From Diphasiastrum complanatum (Eukaryota; Streptophyta; Lycopodiopsida; Lycopodiales; Lycopodiaceae), in assembly GCA_029204225.1 (NCBI GenBank), contig CM055094.1:67106536-67170535 (forward strand): a DNA stretch of 64,000 nt, read 5' to 3'. Shown here one piece after another: positions 33,522 to 45,016 of this stretch; the stretch's first letter is position 1, and every line of letters starts with the position of its first letter. A program made the position numbers and the translations under genes. The notes beneath the pieces were generated by a model. It saw only the letters and a program-made list of their open reading frames with translations, did no database searches and was not told the DNA's origin.

Positions 33522-33534
33522 GCCGCTATATATA
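33522..33534 (-). promoter_or_regulatory. TATA box of the secreted-protein gene
   Basis: AATATATATAGC on the minus strand lies about 115 bp upstream of the ATG at 33412, with no intervening ATG in frame. This supports the chosen start. Confidence 0.6.
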
Positions 33535-33599
33535 TTAGCGAGGAACTCCGAAGGTAGGAGGGAAAGCTTTGGGACTCTTGAAAGAAGCCGGCCCCTGAA

Positions 33600-34037
33600 T
33601 ACGGATTACGGTTAATGCCGATATACTATGAAGATAAACGAGCTTTTCGCCTTGAATAGCTGATGTCAGATGAGCATTGAGCGCACATGCGAGAGAGAGG
33701 ATGAAAAAGTAACACGCCAGAGAGTGTTAGGAGTAACATGCAATTTGCAAAACGTTTTAAAGAAAAGTGTGTACTGACAATATCACATGAGCATTGACAA
33801 AATTTCCTCATCAAATGCGCAAGATAGAAATACACGTGTTCAAATGGAAAACATTTGTCCAATTAAACACAAATCCCTTAAAATTTTTTTTTTGCAAAGC
33901 TTACATATACTATTAGATTTTCACAAATGTATAATTACAAAAAGCTGGCAACCCAAGGCCAAGTTTGATAACAAGTCCAAAGGAAACCTCTACAACCCAA
34001 GGGGCACGGACTTCAGCACACCACGACAGTCCCAAAA
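33600..34037. other. Intergenic, no gene seen
   Basis: AT-rich sequence with short unrelated frames on both strands. It contains a poly-T/A tract near 33880. I see no element boundary. Confidence 0.5.
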
Positions 34038-34445
34038 CTAACTAGTATGCATAAAAAAAGCAGCCATACGCAGACAAGTCACTATTGAAAGAGGGGAATG
34101 AAAGACCTCAAAAACCTGTTGATTCTGCTCCATCCAAAACTTTGCCAATCTACAGATATGCCAACAAGTGAGAGAAGAGTGATCTGACATGGGGGAGTCC
34201 CCTAGCCGAACATTGTCCATGTCTATAGAGAAGGTGAGACCCCAGTGAGGAAGCTCAATCCATAAGTCTCTTCGACAGTAAAAGAACAGATGCTCAACCA
34301 ACTCTTCTTCTAGCTGGCAGATAGTCCGTCAGGACAATAGCGGGAGAGACTTAGTAAGAATACGGTAGGCAAGATATCGATGCTTCCCAACGCGCAGGGA
34401 GCAAGTTATGTGAAGCCTCTTATACCAATGGGAACAGTCATGCGA
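34038..34445 (-). pseudogene. LINE zf-RVT domain fragment
   Basis: Frames on the minus strand give LRVGKHRYLAYRILTKSLPL, then after a break VEHLFFYCRRDLWIELPHWG and LTFSIDMDNVRLGDS. The equivalent plus-strand fragment at 53.68-53.97 kb reads LPVGKLRYLAY and VEHLFFHCHRHLWLELAH. This is the zinc-binding domain found C-terminal to reverse transcriptase in plant LINEs. No RT is present here. Confidence 0.75.
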
Positions 34446-34452
34446 AACGGAC

Positions 34453-34570
34453 CAAAGAGAGTTAAAAAAATCAGGAAAAATAGAGGGATGATGTTGATGT
34501 TGCGGGGTAGCATAACTAAGAAGGGAGTGATCCAAAGAGAGTTAAAAAATTCAGGAAAAATAGAGGGAGA
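34453..34570. repeat. Short direct duplication (about 38 bp, twice)
   Basis: CAAAGAGAGTTAAAAAAATC followed by AGGAAAAATAGAGGGA occurs at about 34453 and again at about 34531, separated by about 40 bp. It lies at the end of the LINE fragment. Confidence 0.7.
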
Positions 34571-34619
34571 ACATCTGATTATTACAGAGCTATGATCCGA
34601 AAGTGCAAAAAAATGATGA

Positions 34620-35429
34620 GTCACCAACGTGGATCAGACAAAGCCAAGAGGCTGAGTAGATTAATAACAAGTGTTTGAAATGTGATTTATGCTTTGCCCC
34701 GTTACCTAGGAATGGACTATCGGGTAGGTCAGATACGACTTTGGATATTGTGAGGATAGGGAAAGCGCTGATTCTTATTTGACCTGAATAGAGATACTTG
34801 TTTCTCTATATTTTTTTTGAGAAAGTGACCCTGTGTATGACATTGGTGGACTTTCTTCTGATGCAAACAAATTTGGTGAAGCTTCAACAGATTCTAGCCA
34901 TTTCACATTTCCTTGTAAATGGTTTTGGTGGATTTTCTATAGGTGTAAGCGGTTTTGGTGGAGCTTCTACAGGTCCTAGCCCGCTCCTCTCAATTGTTCT
35001 ACGTGGAGCATTCTATTTAGTGTAGGTTTAAAGTTCTTTTTACGTCGGTATCTGAGATTGTCTAGGTGTCTCTCTTTTTCTTTATCCTCTCCTTATGGAT
35101 CGTCACTCTCATAAACGTGACTTCTTCAAACATAATAAAGTTCTCTCTTCTCTGTTGGAGGGTTGCGGATCCCAAGGCAACCCAAGCTAATAAGTGAGAG
35201 GGATTTGGCACCCTGTGTGTGTAAATTCGACCCGATGATCACATAGAGATTGACTTCAGGATTTTTTGTGGGACTATTAATGTCACAAGCCTAAATGTCA
35301 AGTTAGAATAAAATAGGGGTTCCCACCAAAATTCAAATTCGAATTGGGTGCTCTAATTAATGCAAGAGTTTCCCAGTCTTTTTAGATTTGAATGGGCCAA
35401 TGGGATTTTGAGGCAAAGGCCCTCCTCTC
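34620..35429. other. Non-coding stretch; Gypsy-2 LTR U3 probably within it
   Basis: There is no gene. Imperfect repeats of GGTTTTGGTGGA-G/T-CTTCTACAGG lie at 34840-34985. From about 35180 the sequence may be U3 of the Gypsy-2 LTR, ending in the TATA-like CTATAAATAGGGG at 35432. Confidence 0.4.
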
Positions 35430-35961
<532 letters not shown>

Positions 35962-36717
35962 AATTTGTTGTTGCCAGGGAGATACGTCAAAGTTTGCAGC
36001 ATGTTTGGATGATTGTTAGCTTGCATTAGGCATCGACGTGTCTTGGCATAATAGGGTCAAAAATTGCATTTTAGGGTTAAATTGAGATTGATTTTGCATA
36101 TTTGAGTAGATCTTCCTGTTTGAAACCTAATCTGATTATTGAACAGGGATAGTTATTCATATCACTATTCTTAACATCCATTTGGACCTAAGAAATTAGA
36201 GAAAACAGCAAAAATCGTTCACTTATGCTAGATTTGTTAAAAAAAAGAGCCAAAACCATCGTCAGAGCTGATAAGTTTTTGCTTCTTGGAGAAAAACCTT
36301 TGCCAGCTTGCAGATGGATTCGGTTTCATCCATAGAACCCTTAGATTGAAGGGCAAAGATTAATTCCCAGTAGATCTTTAGAATCAGAGCAAAAACCATT
36401 AGAAAACACCAAAAAACTACTCAAGCCCAAAAAAAAAACAAAAAAACAAAAAACCTTCGTTCGATTCATTGTGCATAGGTGTAATTCAGATCTATCTAAT
36501 GCCAGGTCGGCGAAAATTAATAAGAAACATAGAAGACCAACGTGACTGTTCATCTAGTTGTTGGTAACCTTTTGTGGAAATTGACACTTTCTGCAAAAAT
36601 ATCAGTTCTCTAAGTTGAACCTTTGCCTGAACCTTCACCAAAGTCTATATTAGTCCCACTTACTATTTTTGATAATCACTGAGTTGGACGAAGATTTTCC
36701 AAAGGTCAGTTGTCATA

Positions 36718-36895
36718 TTCAAGGGATGTGTAGTGTTAAAGAATAGGGTTAATGGATGTAGAGATAGATGTGAATCCTCCATTCATGTTGAAATCTGAAC
36801 TAAACTATCGCTCTCATGGAAACGAACCTACGCGTGACAACTAACTCTATCTCTTTGATGCTAGATTGACTTGATATAGGAAAGAAATCCACTAC
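36718..36895 (+). mobile_element. Gypsy-2 partial LTR copy B
   Basis: It starts AAGGGATGTGTAGTGTTAAA, exactly as in the 3' LTR, and runs to CACTAC at 36895, with about 90% identity to 50628-50820 by eye. The 5' portion of the LTR is missing. It directly follows leader A of an earlier copy. Confidence 0.75.
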
Positions 36896-36900
36896 CAATT

Positions 36901-36918
36901 TGGCGTCGTTGCCGGGGA
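36901..36918 (+). promoter_or_regulatory. Primer-binding site of Gypsy-2 (tRNA-Asp)
   Basis: TGGCGTCGTTGCCGGGGA differs by one base from the complement of the plant tRNA-Asp 3' end. It lies 5 bp inside LTR B. Confidence 0.85.
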
Positions 36919-38117
36919 GCTACGCCAATTTTTCAGTTTACAACATGATTGTTGGATAGTTAGCTTGCATTAGGCATCTTGTCGTGGCATGAATAGTGTT
37001 AGATCTATATTTTAGGGTTAGTTCGGGATTGATTTTGCTTGATCTGAGTAGATTGGCTTGTTTGAAATCTAATCTAACTAATAACAGAAAAATCTATTCA
37101 TATCACCAATCTGAAGATCCATTTGAATCTGAGATATCAGAGAAAATAACAGAAATCGGTCAAATTTGTCAGATTGGTCAAAAAAGAGACAAAAAGCATC
37201 ATTAGAGCTGATAACTTTTTATCCTCTTTCAGGAAACCTTCGCCGAGTTGTAGACACCTTTGGTTTTGTTTACAGAATCTTCAGTTTGAAGGGCAAAGAT
37301 TAATTCCCAGCAGATTTCCAGACACATCAAAAAAATCGTCAAAAAACACCGAAAAATCGTCAAAATCCTAAAAATACAAAAAAAGAACCTTCGTCTGATT
37401 CATTGTGCTAGGTGTGATTCAGATCTCTCTATTGTCAGGTCGGCGAAAAAAATTACAAAATAGAAAGGTTTCAGAGGATCAGTTGTCATATTGTCATATT
37501 TTTGTCAAAAAGTCACTTTTTTGCAAAAATACCAGTATCACTCTTGAACCTTCGCCAGAACCTTCGCCGAGACTCCAAAACATTTTTTTTTATAGTAAAA
37601 TACTAATTTTTGAGATCGACAAAGACTCTTTTTTATCAGATCACAGAAATTCTTGAATTTTACCCTCACCAGACTACAAAAACTATAATTTCTTGTGTCA
37701 AAAACCTTTGTCCAATTTTTCATAGTTGTATCTATGTCAGATCCTGCACCTGAGAGGTCGGCGAAGGTTATTTTACTAGAAATTGCCAGAAAAGTGTTCA
37801 GAGAGTTTTTTTTCTCCAAAATAGCACTGATAAACCTTCGCCGAGACAACCTTCGCCTAGTGAACCTTTGCCAGTCCTATTTCTAGTTTCTGATTTTCCA
37901 GATCAAGTCTCTGTCAAGATCAAATCTGATATGTTCTGATTTGGATTCTGAGAGATTTATCATTTTGAGAAGTATCGATTGATCAAATTTCAAAAAAATT
38001 TCATCATATAGAATCAGATTCTTGAAAAGTGGAATAGATCTAGTAGATCTAATTTGAAAAAGTTTTTTGAAATATCTAGATCCAATCTCATTATCTATTT
38101 GATCTAAATTTGTGAAG
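36919..38117 (+). other. Gypsy-2 untranslated leader with AACCTTCGCCGA motifs
   Basis: About 1.2 kb without an ORF. Copies of AACCTTCGCCGA and variants occur at about 37236, 37388, 37545, 37557, 37832 and 37848, plus reverse forms such as GGTCGGCGAAGG (37757). The first half is about 80% similar to leader A (35983-36600), which confirms a family leader. Confidence 0.65.
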
Positions 38118-39312
38118 ATGGCTGCCCCTGGAGCTACTCTTGGAGGTGCCCCACAGGAAGTCAATCCAATTATTGTTAGAAGAGCACCCCGATTGGATCT
38201 ACCCAAATATAATGGATTAACAAATCCAGTTAGATTTCTTCATATCATGCTGAATCCTGTGAAGTCTATGGTGAGATTTATCCTCAAGATAAACTTAAGC
38301 TGTTTCCTATGGCCTTAACAGACGCAGCACAAGATTGATATTGTAATCAAGATGAAACTGAGCGTACAGATTGGGAGGCTGTTAAGCGAGCCCTGATCAC
38401 ACGGTTCTAACCACGAAAGTTTATGGAAGATCGTTTCCTACTTTTAAGTAAAATTAAAATGGGAAAGCGAGAAATGGTTCAAGATTATATTGAACGGGTG
38501 AAACGTCTTAGATCTGAATGCGAACCTGAGCTGATTAACAAAAATGCCATGATTATGTGATTTTTGTCAGGTCTACCTAAACGGATCAGACGTGAGTTGA
38601 AACGCGATAATGAGTATGCACTCTTGCAAAATGCTATGGACGATGCAATTTGGGAGGAGGATGCCTTGACTTATGATGGCAATGCATAACTTACGGATGA
38701 GCAGATTCTAAGTCATATGGATCCGACCAGATTTGGAGTGCGTAATGTTCCTAATGAACTCATAGTAAAACCGCCCAAAGTAGATATATGAAAGGAAGAC
38801 AAGATCACAGGATCGATGACAAAGAAACAAGCTAAGCAACAATATAATACGGTCCTAAAATGGGAAAATCCCCCTTGAAAGATTGATTCAGAGGAAGTGC
38901 CACCCTTATTGGATAAAGACAAAGGAAAAGTCGAGGATGATTCTTCAAGTCAGATTTCTAGTAAAACATCATCGTCTAGGAAGTCTTCACCTGTGAAGAA
39001 ACATTTATCACCTCGAAAGTCATCAACTCCGTGATCAATTCCTGCTAAGAAGGCTAAGCGAAGATCCAAGACAAGTCCTTTCGAAAAAGAACAAACAGAT
39101 GTAATTCAGTATGATATGCCTGAACATTTTAAACGTTATACACTGGATGATGTGGTTATCATGTTACCTAAAGCACATCGTGAACCTGAAGAACATATGT
39201 CAGAATCTAAAGAGGTTTACGATGGCCCAGTTAGGACACAGCCAATGAATCTTGTCGAACCAGGAGAACCAGAAAAGATTGTACAAGTTGGATCACAACT
39301 TACTCCTGAATA
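38118..39312 (+). pseudogene. Gypsy-2 gag region and linker, no knuckle or protease
   Basis: The ATG at 38118 reads MAAPGATLGGAPQEV, then RAPRLDLPKYNG. After a frameshift the capsid motif follows: DWEAVKRALITRF, LLSKIKMGKREMVQDYIERV, then FLSGLPKRIRRELKR (retrotransposon gag domain). Several stops occur. From 38880 a Ser/Lys-rich linker (SSSRKSSPVKKHLSP) leads to an open piece (39116-39312) just before RT. The roughly 600 bp between gag and RT holds neither a CCHC motif nor a DSG/DTG protease. Confidence 0.7.
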
Positions 39313-39328
39313 GTATCAAGCAATTCGA

Positions 39329-40393
39329 TTGTTACTTATTAAGTATCAAGATTGCTTTGCATGGACTTATCAAGATTTGAAGGGTATTCCGACATCAGTG
39401 ATTGAACATACCATACCTTTAGTACCTAATGCATTTCCAAAGGTTACAAAGTTTTATCACTGTAATCCTAATGTGGCGAACCTGATAAAGAAAGAACTTC
39501 AGAGATTGCTTGATGCCGATTTCATTTATGATATCGAGCATACCAAATGGATTTCACCGATTGTCATTGTTCCTAAGAAAAATGGAAAATTGCGGATCTG
39601 TGTGAATCTCAAAGCGTTGAACAAAGTGACGCGAAAGGATCACTTTCCGTTATCTTTTACTGAAATCATTTTGGATCGCCTTGTTGGAACGAAAGCTTAT
39701 AGTTTTCTGGATGGATTTAGTGGTTACAACCAGGTTAAGATTGCACCTGCCGATCATCATAAAACTATTTTTGCAACAGAATGGAACACCTATGCTTACA
39801 AAATAATGTCGTTTGGACTCTGTAATACACCAAGTTCATTCCAAAGATTAATGCAATTTGCTTTTAAAGATTATCTGCAAAAATTTCTTGAAATTTACTT
39901 GAACAACTTGGGAGTTCATAGTACAGATACAGACCACCTGGATCGATTGGAGAAAGTATTTGAAAGATACCGCAAATATCATATTTCTCTAAATCCAGAA
40001 AAATGTCAGATATGGGTTTCCCACGGAGTTGTGCATGGACATGTGATATCAAGACATGGTTATTCTAAGATCAAAGTTATTGCGGAATTGCCACCGCCAA
40101 CAACAATTCGTGGAGTTTACGTGTTTATGGGTCATGCGAACTACTATCAAATCTTTATTATCTTCTTTGCGGATTTAGCACGACCTATATACAAACTGAC
40201 TAATGTTCCTATTTGGACAGTAGAAGCGTTAGAAGCCTTTGAAAAATTAAAAAAAAAAACATTAACTTCAGCACCAATACTGCGTTCTCCAGATTGGACG
40301 ATAGAGTTTCATGTTTATACGAATGGCTCAAAATACGCCATTGGATCAGTTTTGACACAGCCAGGTGACTATAAAAAAAATTATCTTATATGA
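39329..40393 (+). pseudogene. Gypsy-2 reverse transcriptase and RNase H start, YLNN active site
   Basis: The 354-residue open frame shows KWISPIVIVPKKNGKLRICV, NLKALNKVTRKDHFPLSF, SFLDGFSGYNQVKIAP and MSFGLCNTPSSFQRL. The palm motif is EIYLNNLGVHST, with both catalytic aspartates replaced by Asn (codons AAC AAC near 39900). The RNase H start has FHVYTNGSKYAIG, where Asp is again replaced by Asn. The frame is long and clean, but the enzyme would be inactive. Confidence 0.9.
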
Positions 40394-41000
40394 TTTGCAA
40401 GCAGACAGCTTACAGATTCAAAAAAGAATTATTCAACAATACAATGCGAGGCATTAGCCATGATTTTCTCTGTTCAAAAATTTCGTCACTACCTCATGGA
40501 AACGCACTTTCCATCCTATACGGATCATCAACCGTTACTTTACTTGGTAAACAAGACATGCAATATTGGACGTATTGCAAGATGGTTATTGTTATTGACT
40601 GAATTTGACTTTCCAATTGTGGTTCGAAAGGGCAAGCAACATTATCTATCCAATCATGTTTCGCGAATTGAATCCGCACTAGTTAATACTGAAGTGGATG
40701 ATGAACTGCCAAATGCTGCATTGTTCTATGTTGAAGCAGTACCTGAGTGGGCACCAGATATTGTTGAGTACCTAATGCTAGGACAACTGAATGACTCTCT
40801 GACAAAAGTACAGAAGAGACAATTGATTCATAAGGCTCAACCTTATCAATTAATTACAGGACAATTGTATCGTCGTGGATCAGATAATATTTTACGAAGG
40901 TGTGTTTTACCACATGAAGTACCAGATTTAATCATGTTTTCACATGATGGCATGGGTGGAGGACACTTCTCTACAGATATTACTGTTCGCAAACTTTTAT
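40394..41000 (+). pseudogene. Gypsy-2 RNase H remainder and integrase zinc finger
   Basis: The frame 40460-41002 gives HFPSYTDHQPLLYLV, IGRIARWLLLLTEFDFPIVV and HYLSNHVSRIES, then the HHCC finger with HDGMGGGHFS and, past a stop, CWWPTLH and TCDVCQ. A frameshift near 40390 separates it from the RT ORF. Confidence 0.8.
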
Positions 41001-41908
41001 AATCAGGTTGTTGGTGGCCTACGCTTCACACAGAAAATTTTATTCAGACATGTGATGTTTGCCAGTGAGCACGACGACCTACTCGACAGAACTATGAACT
41101 CTTGCATCCGATTTTATCGCAAGCACCGTTTGAAAAATGGGAACTGGATTATGTTGGACCTATTCACCCTGTCGCGCAAGGATCTCAGGCCCGATAAATT
41201 ATCGTCGCAACTCATTATATGACCAAGTGGGTTGAAGCCAAAGCTGTCAAAGTTGCTGATGTGAAATCTACGGCCAAGTTTTTATATGAAAATATTATAA
41301 TCAGATTTGGATGTCCGATCGAGATTGTCAGTGACCGGGGTACACACTTTGTCAATCAAACAATAAAGTGCTTACTGGAAGATTTTTTTGTTATACACAG
41401 ATTTAGTACTCCCTACTATCCCAGAGGGAATGGCCAAGCTAAATCTTCCAATAAGATTCTTTGCACCATTATGACAAAGATAGTTGAAGCGAGTCGGTCT
41501 GATTGGGAACATAAACTGTATGCAGCATTATGGGCATTCAGAACCCCATCCTTACGCATAGCAGCAACGGAACGATTAAATGATGATAAGTCTTTACAAC
41601 TCCATCATGAAGCGTTGCACAAATTATGTGAAACCCGATTGATGGCAGTTCATGCCTTAGCAGCAGAGAAAGCACGCCGCAAGGCATGGCACGATCGTCG
41701 ATTACACAAAAAAGATATGAAACCAGGAGATCTGGCATTGATGTACAAAACCAAGCTAATCAAGGGAAAGTTGAAGTTTACCGGTGAAGGCCCGTATAAA
41801 GTGAAGGAAATCTTGAACTATGGCGCAGTAATTCTTGAGCACTTGGATGGACAACGATTTGATACTCCGGTGAATGGCAGCCGATTACGCAAGTTTTGGA
41901 AGCCTGCT
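41001..41908 (+). pseudogene. Gypsy-2 integrase core with two catalytic substitutions
   Basis: APFEKWELDYVGPI is followed by VATHYMTKWVEAKAV: the first catalytic Asp is His (codon 41213-41215). SDRGTHFVNQTIK keeps the second Asp. GNGQAKSSNKIL has Lys for the catalytic Glu (41441-41443). The C-terminal part (KPGDLALMYK, LKFTGEGPYKVKEIL) is intact. It ends NGSRLRKFWKPAQ, where copia is inserted. Confidence 0.85.
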
Positions 41909-41909
41909 C

Positions 41910-42181
41910 AGTTAGAATTAAAGTTAGAATCATTGTGTTACTGTACTGTGGGTCCTATCAGTGGATAAGGATCATTTGGCCTCGCCACGAGGCAAGTCGA
42001 TGGGACACGCGTCCCGCCAACGGCAACCTGGGTCATGCATGGGTTGCCTGAGTGAACAACTATATGTACAGTGTAATTTCATTTTGAGAAATACAGTTGC
42101 TATGTGAGCTTGCTGAGGGGAGTGATTTTCTGTCTGTGTTACTGTGTAGCATGATCTGTGTTCCTGTGCAAAGCAAATTCT
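41910..42181 (+). repeat. 5' LTR of the nested copia
   Basis: It starts TTAGAATTAAAGTTAGAATC and ends CAAAGCAAATTCTAG. It contains two short stem-loop sequences (GCCTCGCCACGAGGC and GGGACACGCGTCCC). The near-identical partner is at 46346-46617. Confidence 0.9.
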
Positions 42182-42184
42182 AGG

Positions 42185-43251
42185 TTGGTATCAGAGCCGT
42201 ACAGGGAGTGTACACAGTACAGTGTCGCCGTTGAAGCGAGCTTCGGGAGAACTGTCTTCTGAGAGTTCGGGGTTTTACGGCGGGTTGAATACATGAGCCA
42301 TGGAGAGATTCTGAGGTTTGTGTCAGAGATTTGTCTCCAAACAGTTAACCTAGCAGATTTGCGGTAAAAAGGTGAAAAAGCCACTTTGTCAAGTTGAGCT
42401 AAAATCACCGTTTCTCCACGGAATTTCCTGATTGATCACTCTACAGTCATGGATTCAGTAGGGCGACCCTGCTCCAGGCCTCAGATCGTGTTCAAAACGA
42501 TCCACAGGAGAGCTTGATCCAACATTTTTCAGGGAAGGAAGGCGCGGCCGCAGGCAAGGAAGTCGTGGGCTGTTCGCGCGCCCAACGCAACACTCAGCTT
42601 AGTGTATTGAAGACCATAGCGTCTGCAAGAGTTTAGTTCAATGCCCAGATGTACTTTGAACATGTGGATGAGGTGTCAAATGAATCAACGGTCCAGCATC
42701 TGTGATGGGAGAGAAATGTGAACCACAAGATTTGGATCAGCCATTGGATGAGCTTTAAACACGGTCCTGAAGAATTGAAGTGCATTGTGGCCTTCAACTT
42801 CATTAAAAATTTTCATACCGAAAGTTGAGTTGGGTCCCTTCACAAGTGAAGAGTGAAGTTTCTTCAAAGTGAAGAAACAGTTCAAAAGCTAGAAAAGTCC
42901 CTATTTTTGGGTCCTTTGCCCGTTTTGACCCAAACGAAAGGCTATAACCTCCAAACGAAGGGCACCCGGACTGTACCTGCAAGTACGGTACAGCAAAATA
43001 GAGCGGTGGTAGCAAAAAAAGTGTTCGGAGTACGCCAGAAGTACTTTCACCATTCCACTGGGCGCGTTGTTGGGAGTTGACGACTAAGTGCATTTCGGAA
43101 GGCGACGTCGATTAGGCTTTCAAATTGGTGGAAAAGCGATGAGTGGCCTGGTAAGAAAAAAAGTCCAGGTCATTATTTTAAACTTTTGACATCACTGTTG
43201 GCCTTGACATACTGTTCTTAGCCTAAGACAGAAGTTTTAAGCAGTTTTGCG
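42185..43251 (+). other. Copia PBS and untranslated leader (about 1.06 kb)
   Basis: TGGTATCAGAGC (42185-42196) matches initiator tRNA-Met. The following kilobase has no convincing ORF and is unusually long for a copia leader. Confidence 0.7.
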
Positions 43252-44080
43252 ATGGCAAACATGGGAGAGTCCATTTTGAGTGAAGGTAGCAAATTGGACG
43301 GGATTTCCAACTGATGGAGAAATACGTGTGGGAAGTCGTCACAGGTGATGAGAGAAGGCCGCCAAATGAAGCAGACATCAAAGTGTTCGACAAAAAGATG
43401 AGGAAAGCTTTGACCTTCATTAACTTGTCAGTGAAGGATCACATCATTACCCACATTTGTGATGCTATTACACCCAGACAGGCATGGGATGTGCTAAAGG
43501 AGCAGTTCGAGACGTCAAATCCATCAAGAATCATGTTTCTGAAGTCAAAGTTGAATAGTGCCCGCATGGAGCAAGGAGAGCACATTCAGACGTACATGAC
43601 CAGAATCAAAACAATGAGAGATGAACTGCATTCTATTGGAGAGCGCATACGTGATGTGGAGTTGGTGCATAATGCATTATGCGGCATTGCAGAACCCTAT
43701 CAGATGTTTGTGAGCGAAATAGCATCAAGAGAAAGATTGCCAAGCTTTGACGAGCTCACATGAATCTTGATGCAGGAAGAGCAACGACGAGAAATGGTGA
43801 AAGCTAGACGTCAAAATACTGATGATCAAGCACTTGCAACACGCCAAAAACAAGGCAAAGGCAAGGGCAAGAAGAAGACTAAACATCAATTCGCCAAGTC
43901 TCAGGAGGATGAGGGATCTTCCAGCAAAACTTAAAAGAAAGGCAAGTTCTTCCATTGTGGTAAAAAGGGCCACTAGAAGAGTGAATGTCGCAAATTCCTG
44001 GCGGAACAAGGCAAGGGAAAACCAAAACAAGTAGTTAACCTTGTCGATGAAGGTGAGATTGAAGATTCTAGCATCTTCAT
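43252..44080 (+). pseudogene. Nested copia gag
   Basis: ATG 43252 opens MANMGESILSEGSKLDGIS. After a frameshift near 43310 it continues MEKYVWEVVTGDERRP, RKALTFINLSVKDHIITHI and WDVLKEQFETSNPSRIMFL (UBN2-type copia gag). Stops occur at 43761 and 43932. The zinc knuckle reads FFHCGKKGH*KSEC: the first Cys is Phe and a stop replaces Trp, so it cannot function. Confidence 0.85.
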
Positions 44081-45016
44081 ATCTGCATTGTCATCTAATC
44101 AAGATGATCAAGCATGGTATATTGACTCAGGAGCCACAAGACACATGACAGGTAACAAGAATTGGTTCAGTAGTTTGAAGGCATTGGATAATGGGACATC
44201 TATTTCACAAGCAAATGGTGAAGTGTGCATGATCAAGGGGATAGGCACAGTTTCAATCCAACTGCCTGATGGCAAAAGCAGGATGATCAGGGAGGTACTT
44301 TACGTACCAGTTTTGAAGAAAAATCTACTTTCTGTTGGAGTCATTACTGATCAAAAGTCGAAAGTAGAATTCGCCCATGATCGTTGCTTTGTGAAGGATG
44401 TGAACCAAAAGTTCAAAGTTATTGCAAATGGAGTAAGAGAGCCCAATACAAAATTGTACAGGTTGAATGCTACAATCAAGGGGCAACATGGACTTGTATC
44501 ATCCGTTCCTTTGCAAACTGAGTTGTGGCACAAGAGGCTTGGTCACTTGAACTTGGGAAGCCTCAGTTTGATGAGAAAATTGGAGATGGTAACAGGACTG
44601 CCTACAATAGAAGATCACTTGAAATCGATGTGCGAATCTTGTATATATGGGAAGCAGCATCGAGAGAAGTTCAATAAAGGGGGTGTTGCAAGAGCAAAGA
44701 ACATCCTGGATTTAATCCACATAGATTTATGCGGGCCATGAGGACCATGTCCTTAAGAAAAAGCCTTCTATTTCATGACCTTTATTGATGATATGTCACG
44801 TAAGACGTGGATCTACTTCTTGAAGAAGAAAGCAGATGCTTTTGATAACTTCAAGAACTTCAAAAACTTGGTCAAAAATCAGACAGGTAAGAAGATCAAA
44901 GTCCTAAGATCAGATAGTGGAGGTGAGTATAAGTCTAATGACTTCAATGATCTTTGTGATCAATGTGGGATTAAAAGACAATTTACGCAAGCTCATACTC
45001 CTGACCTTTGCGCCGG
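44081..45016 (+). pseudogene. Nested copia protease and truncated integrase
   Basis: Protease is marked by AWYIDSGATRHMTG. GAG-pre-integrase shows LWHKRLGHLNLGSL and MCESCIYGKQHREKF. The integrase core begins FMTFIDDMSRKTWIYF and RSDSGGEYKSNDF, but stops at QAHTPD, before the catalytic Glu. Two stops lie near 44741-44757. Confidence 0.85.
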
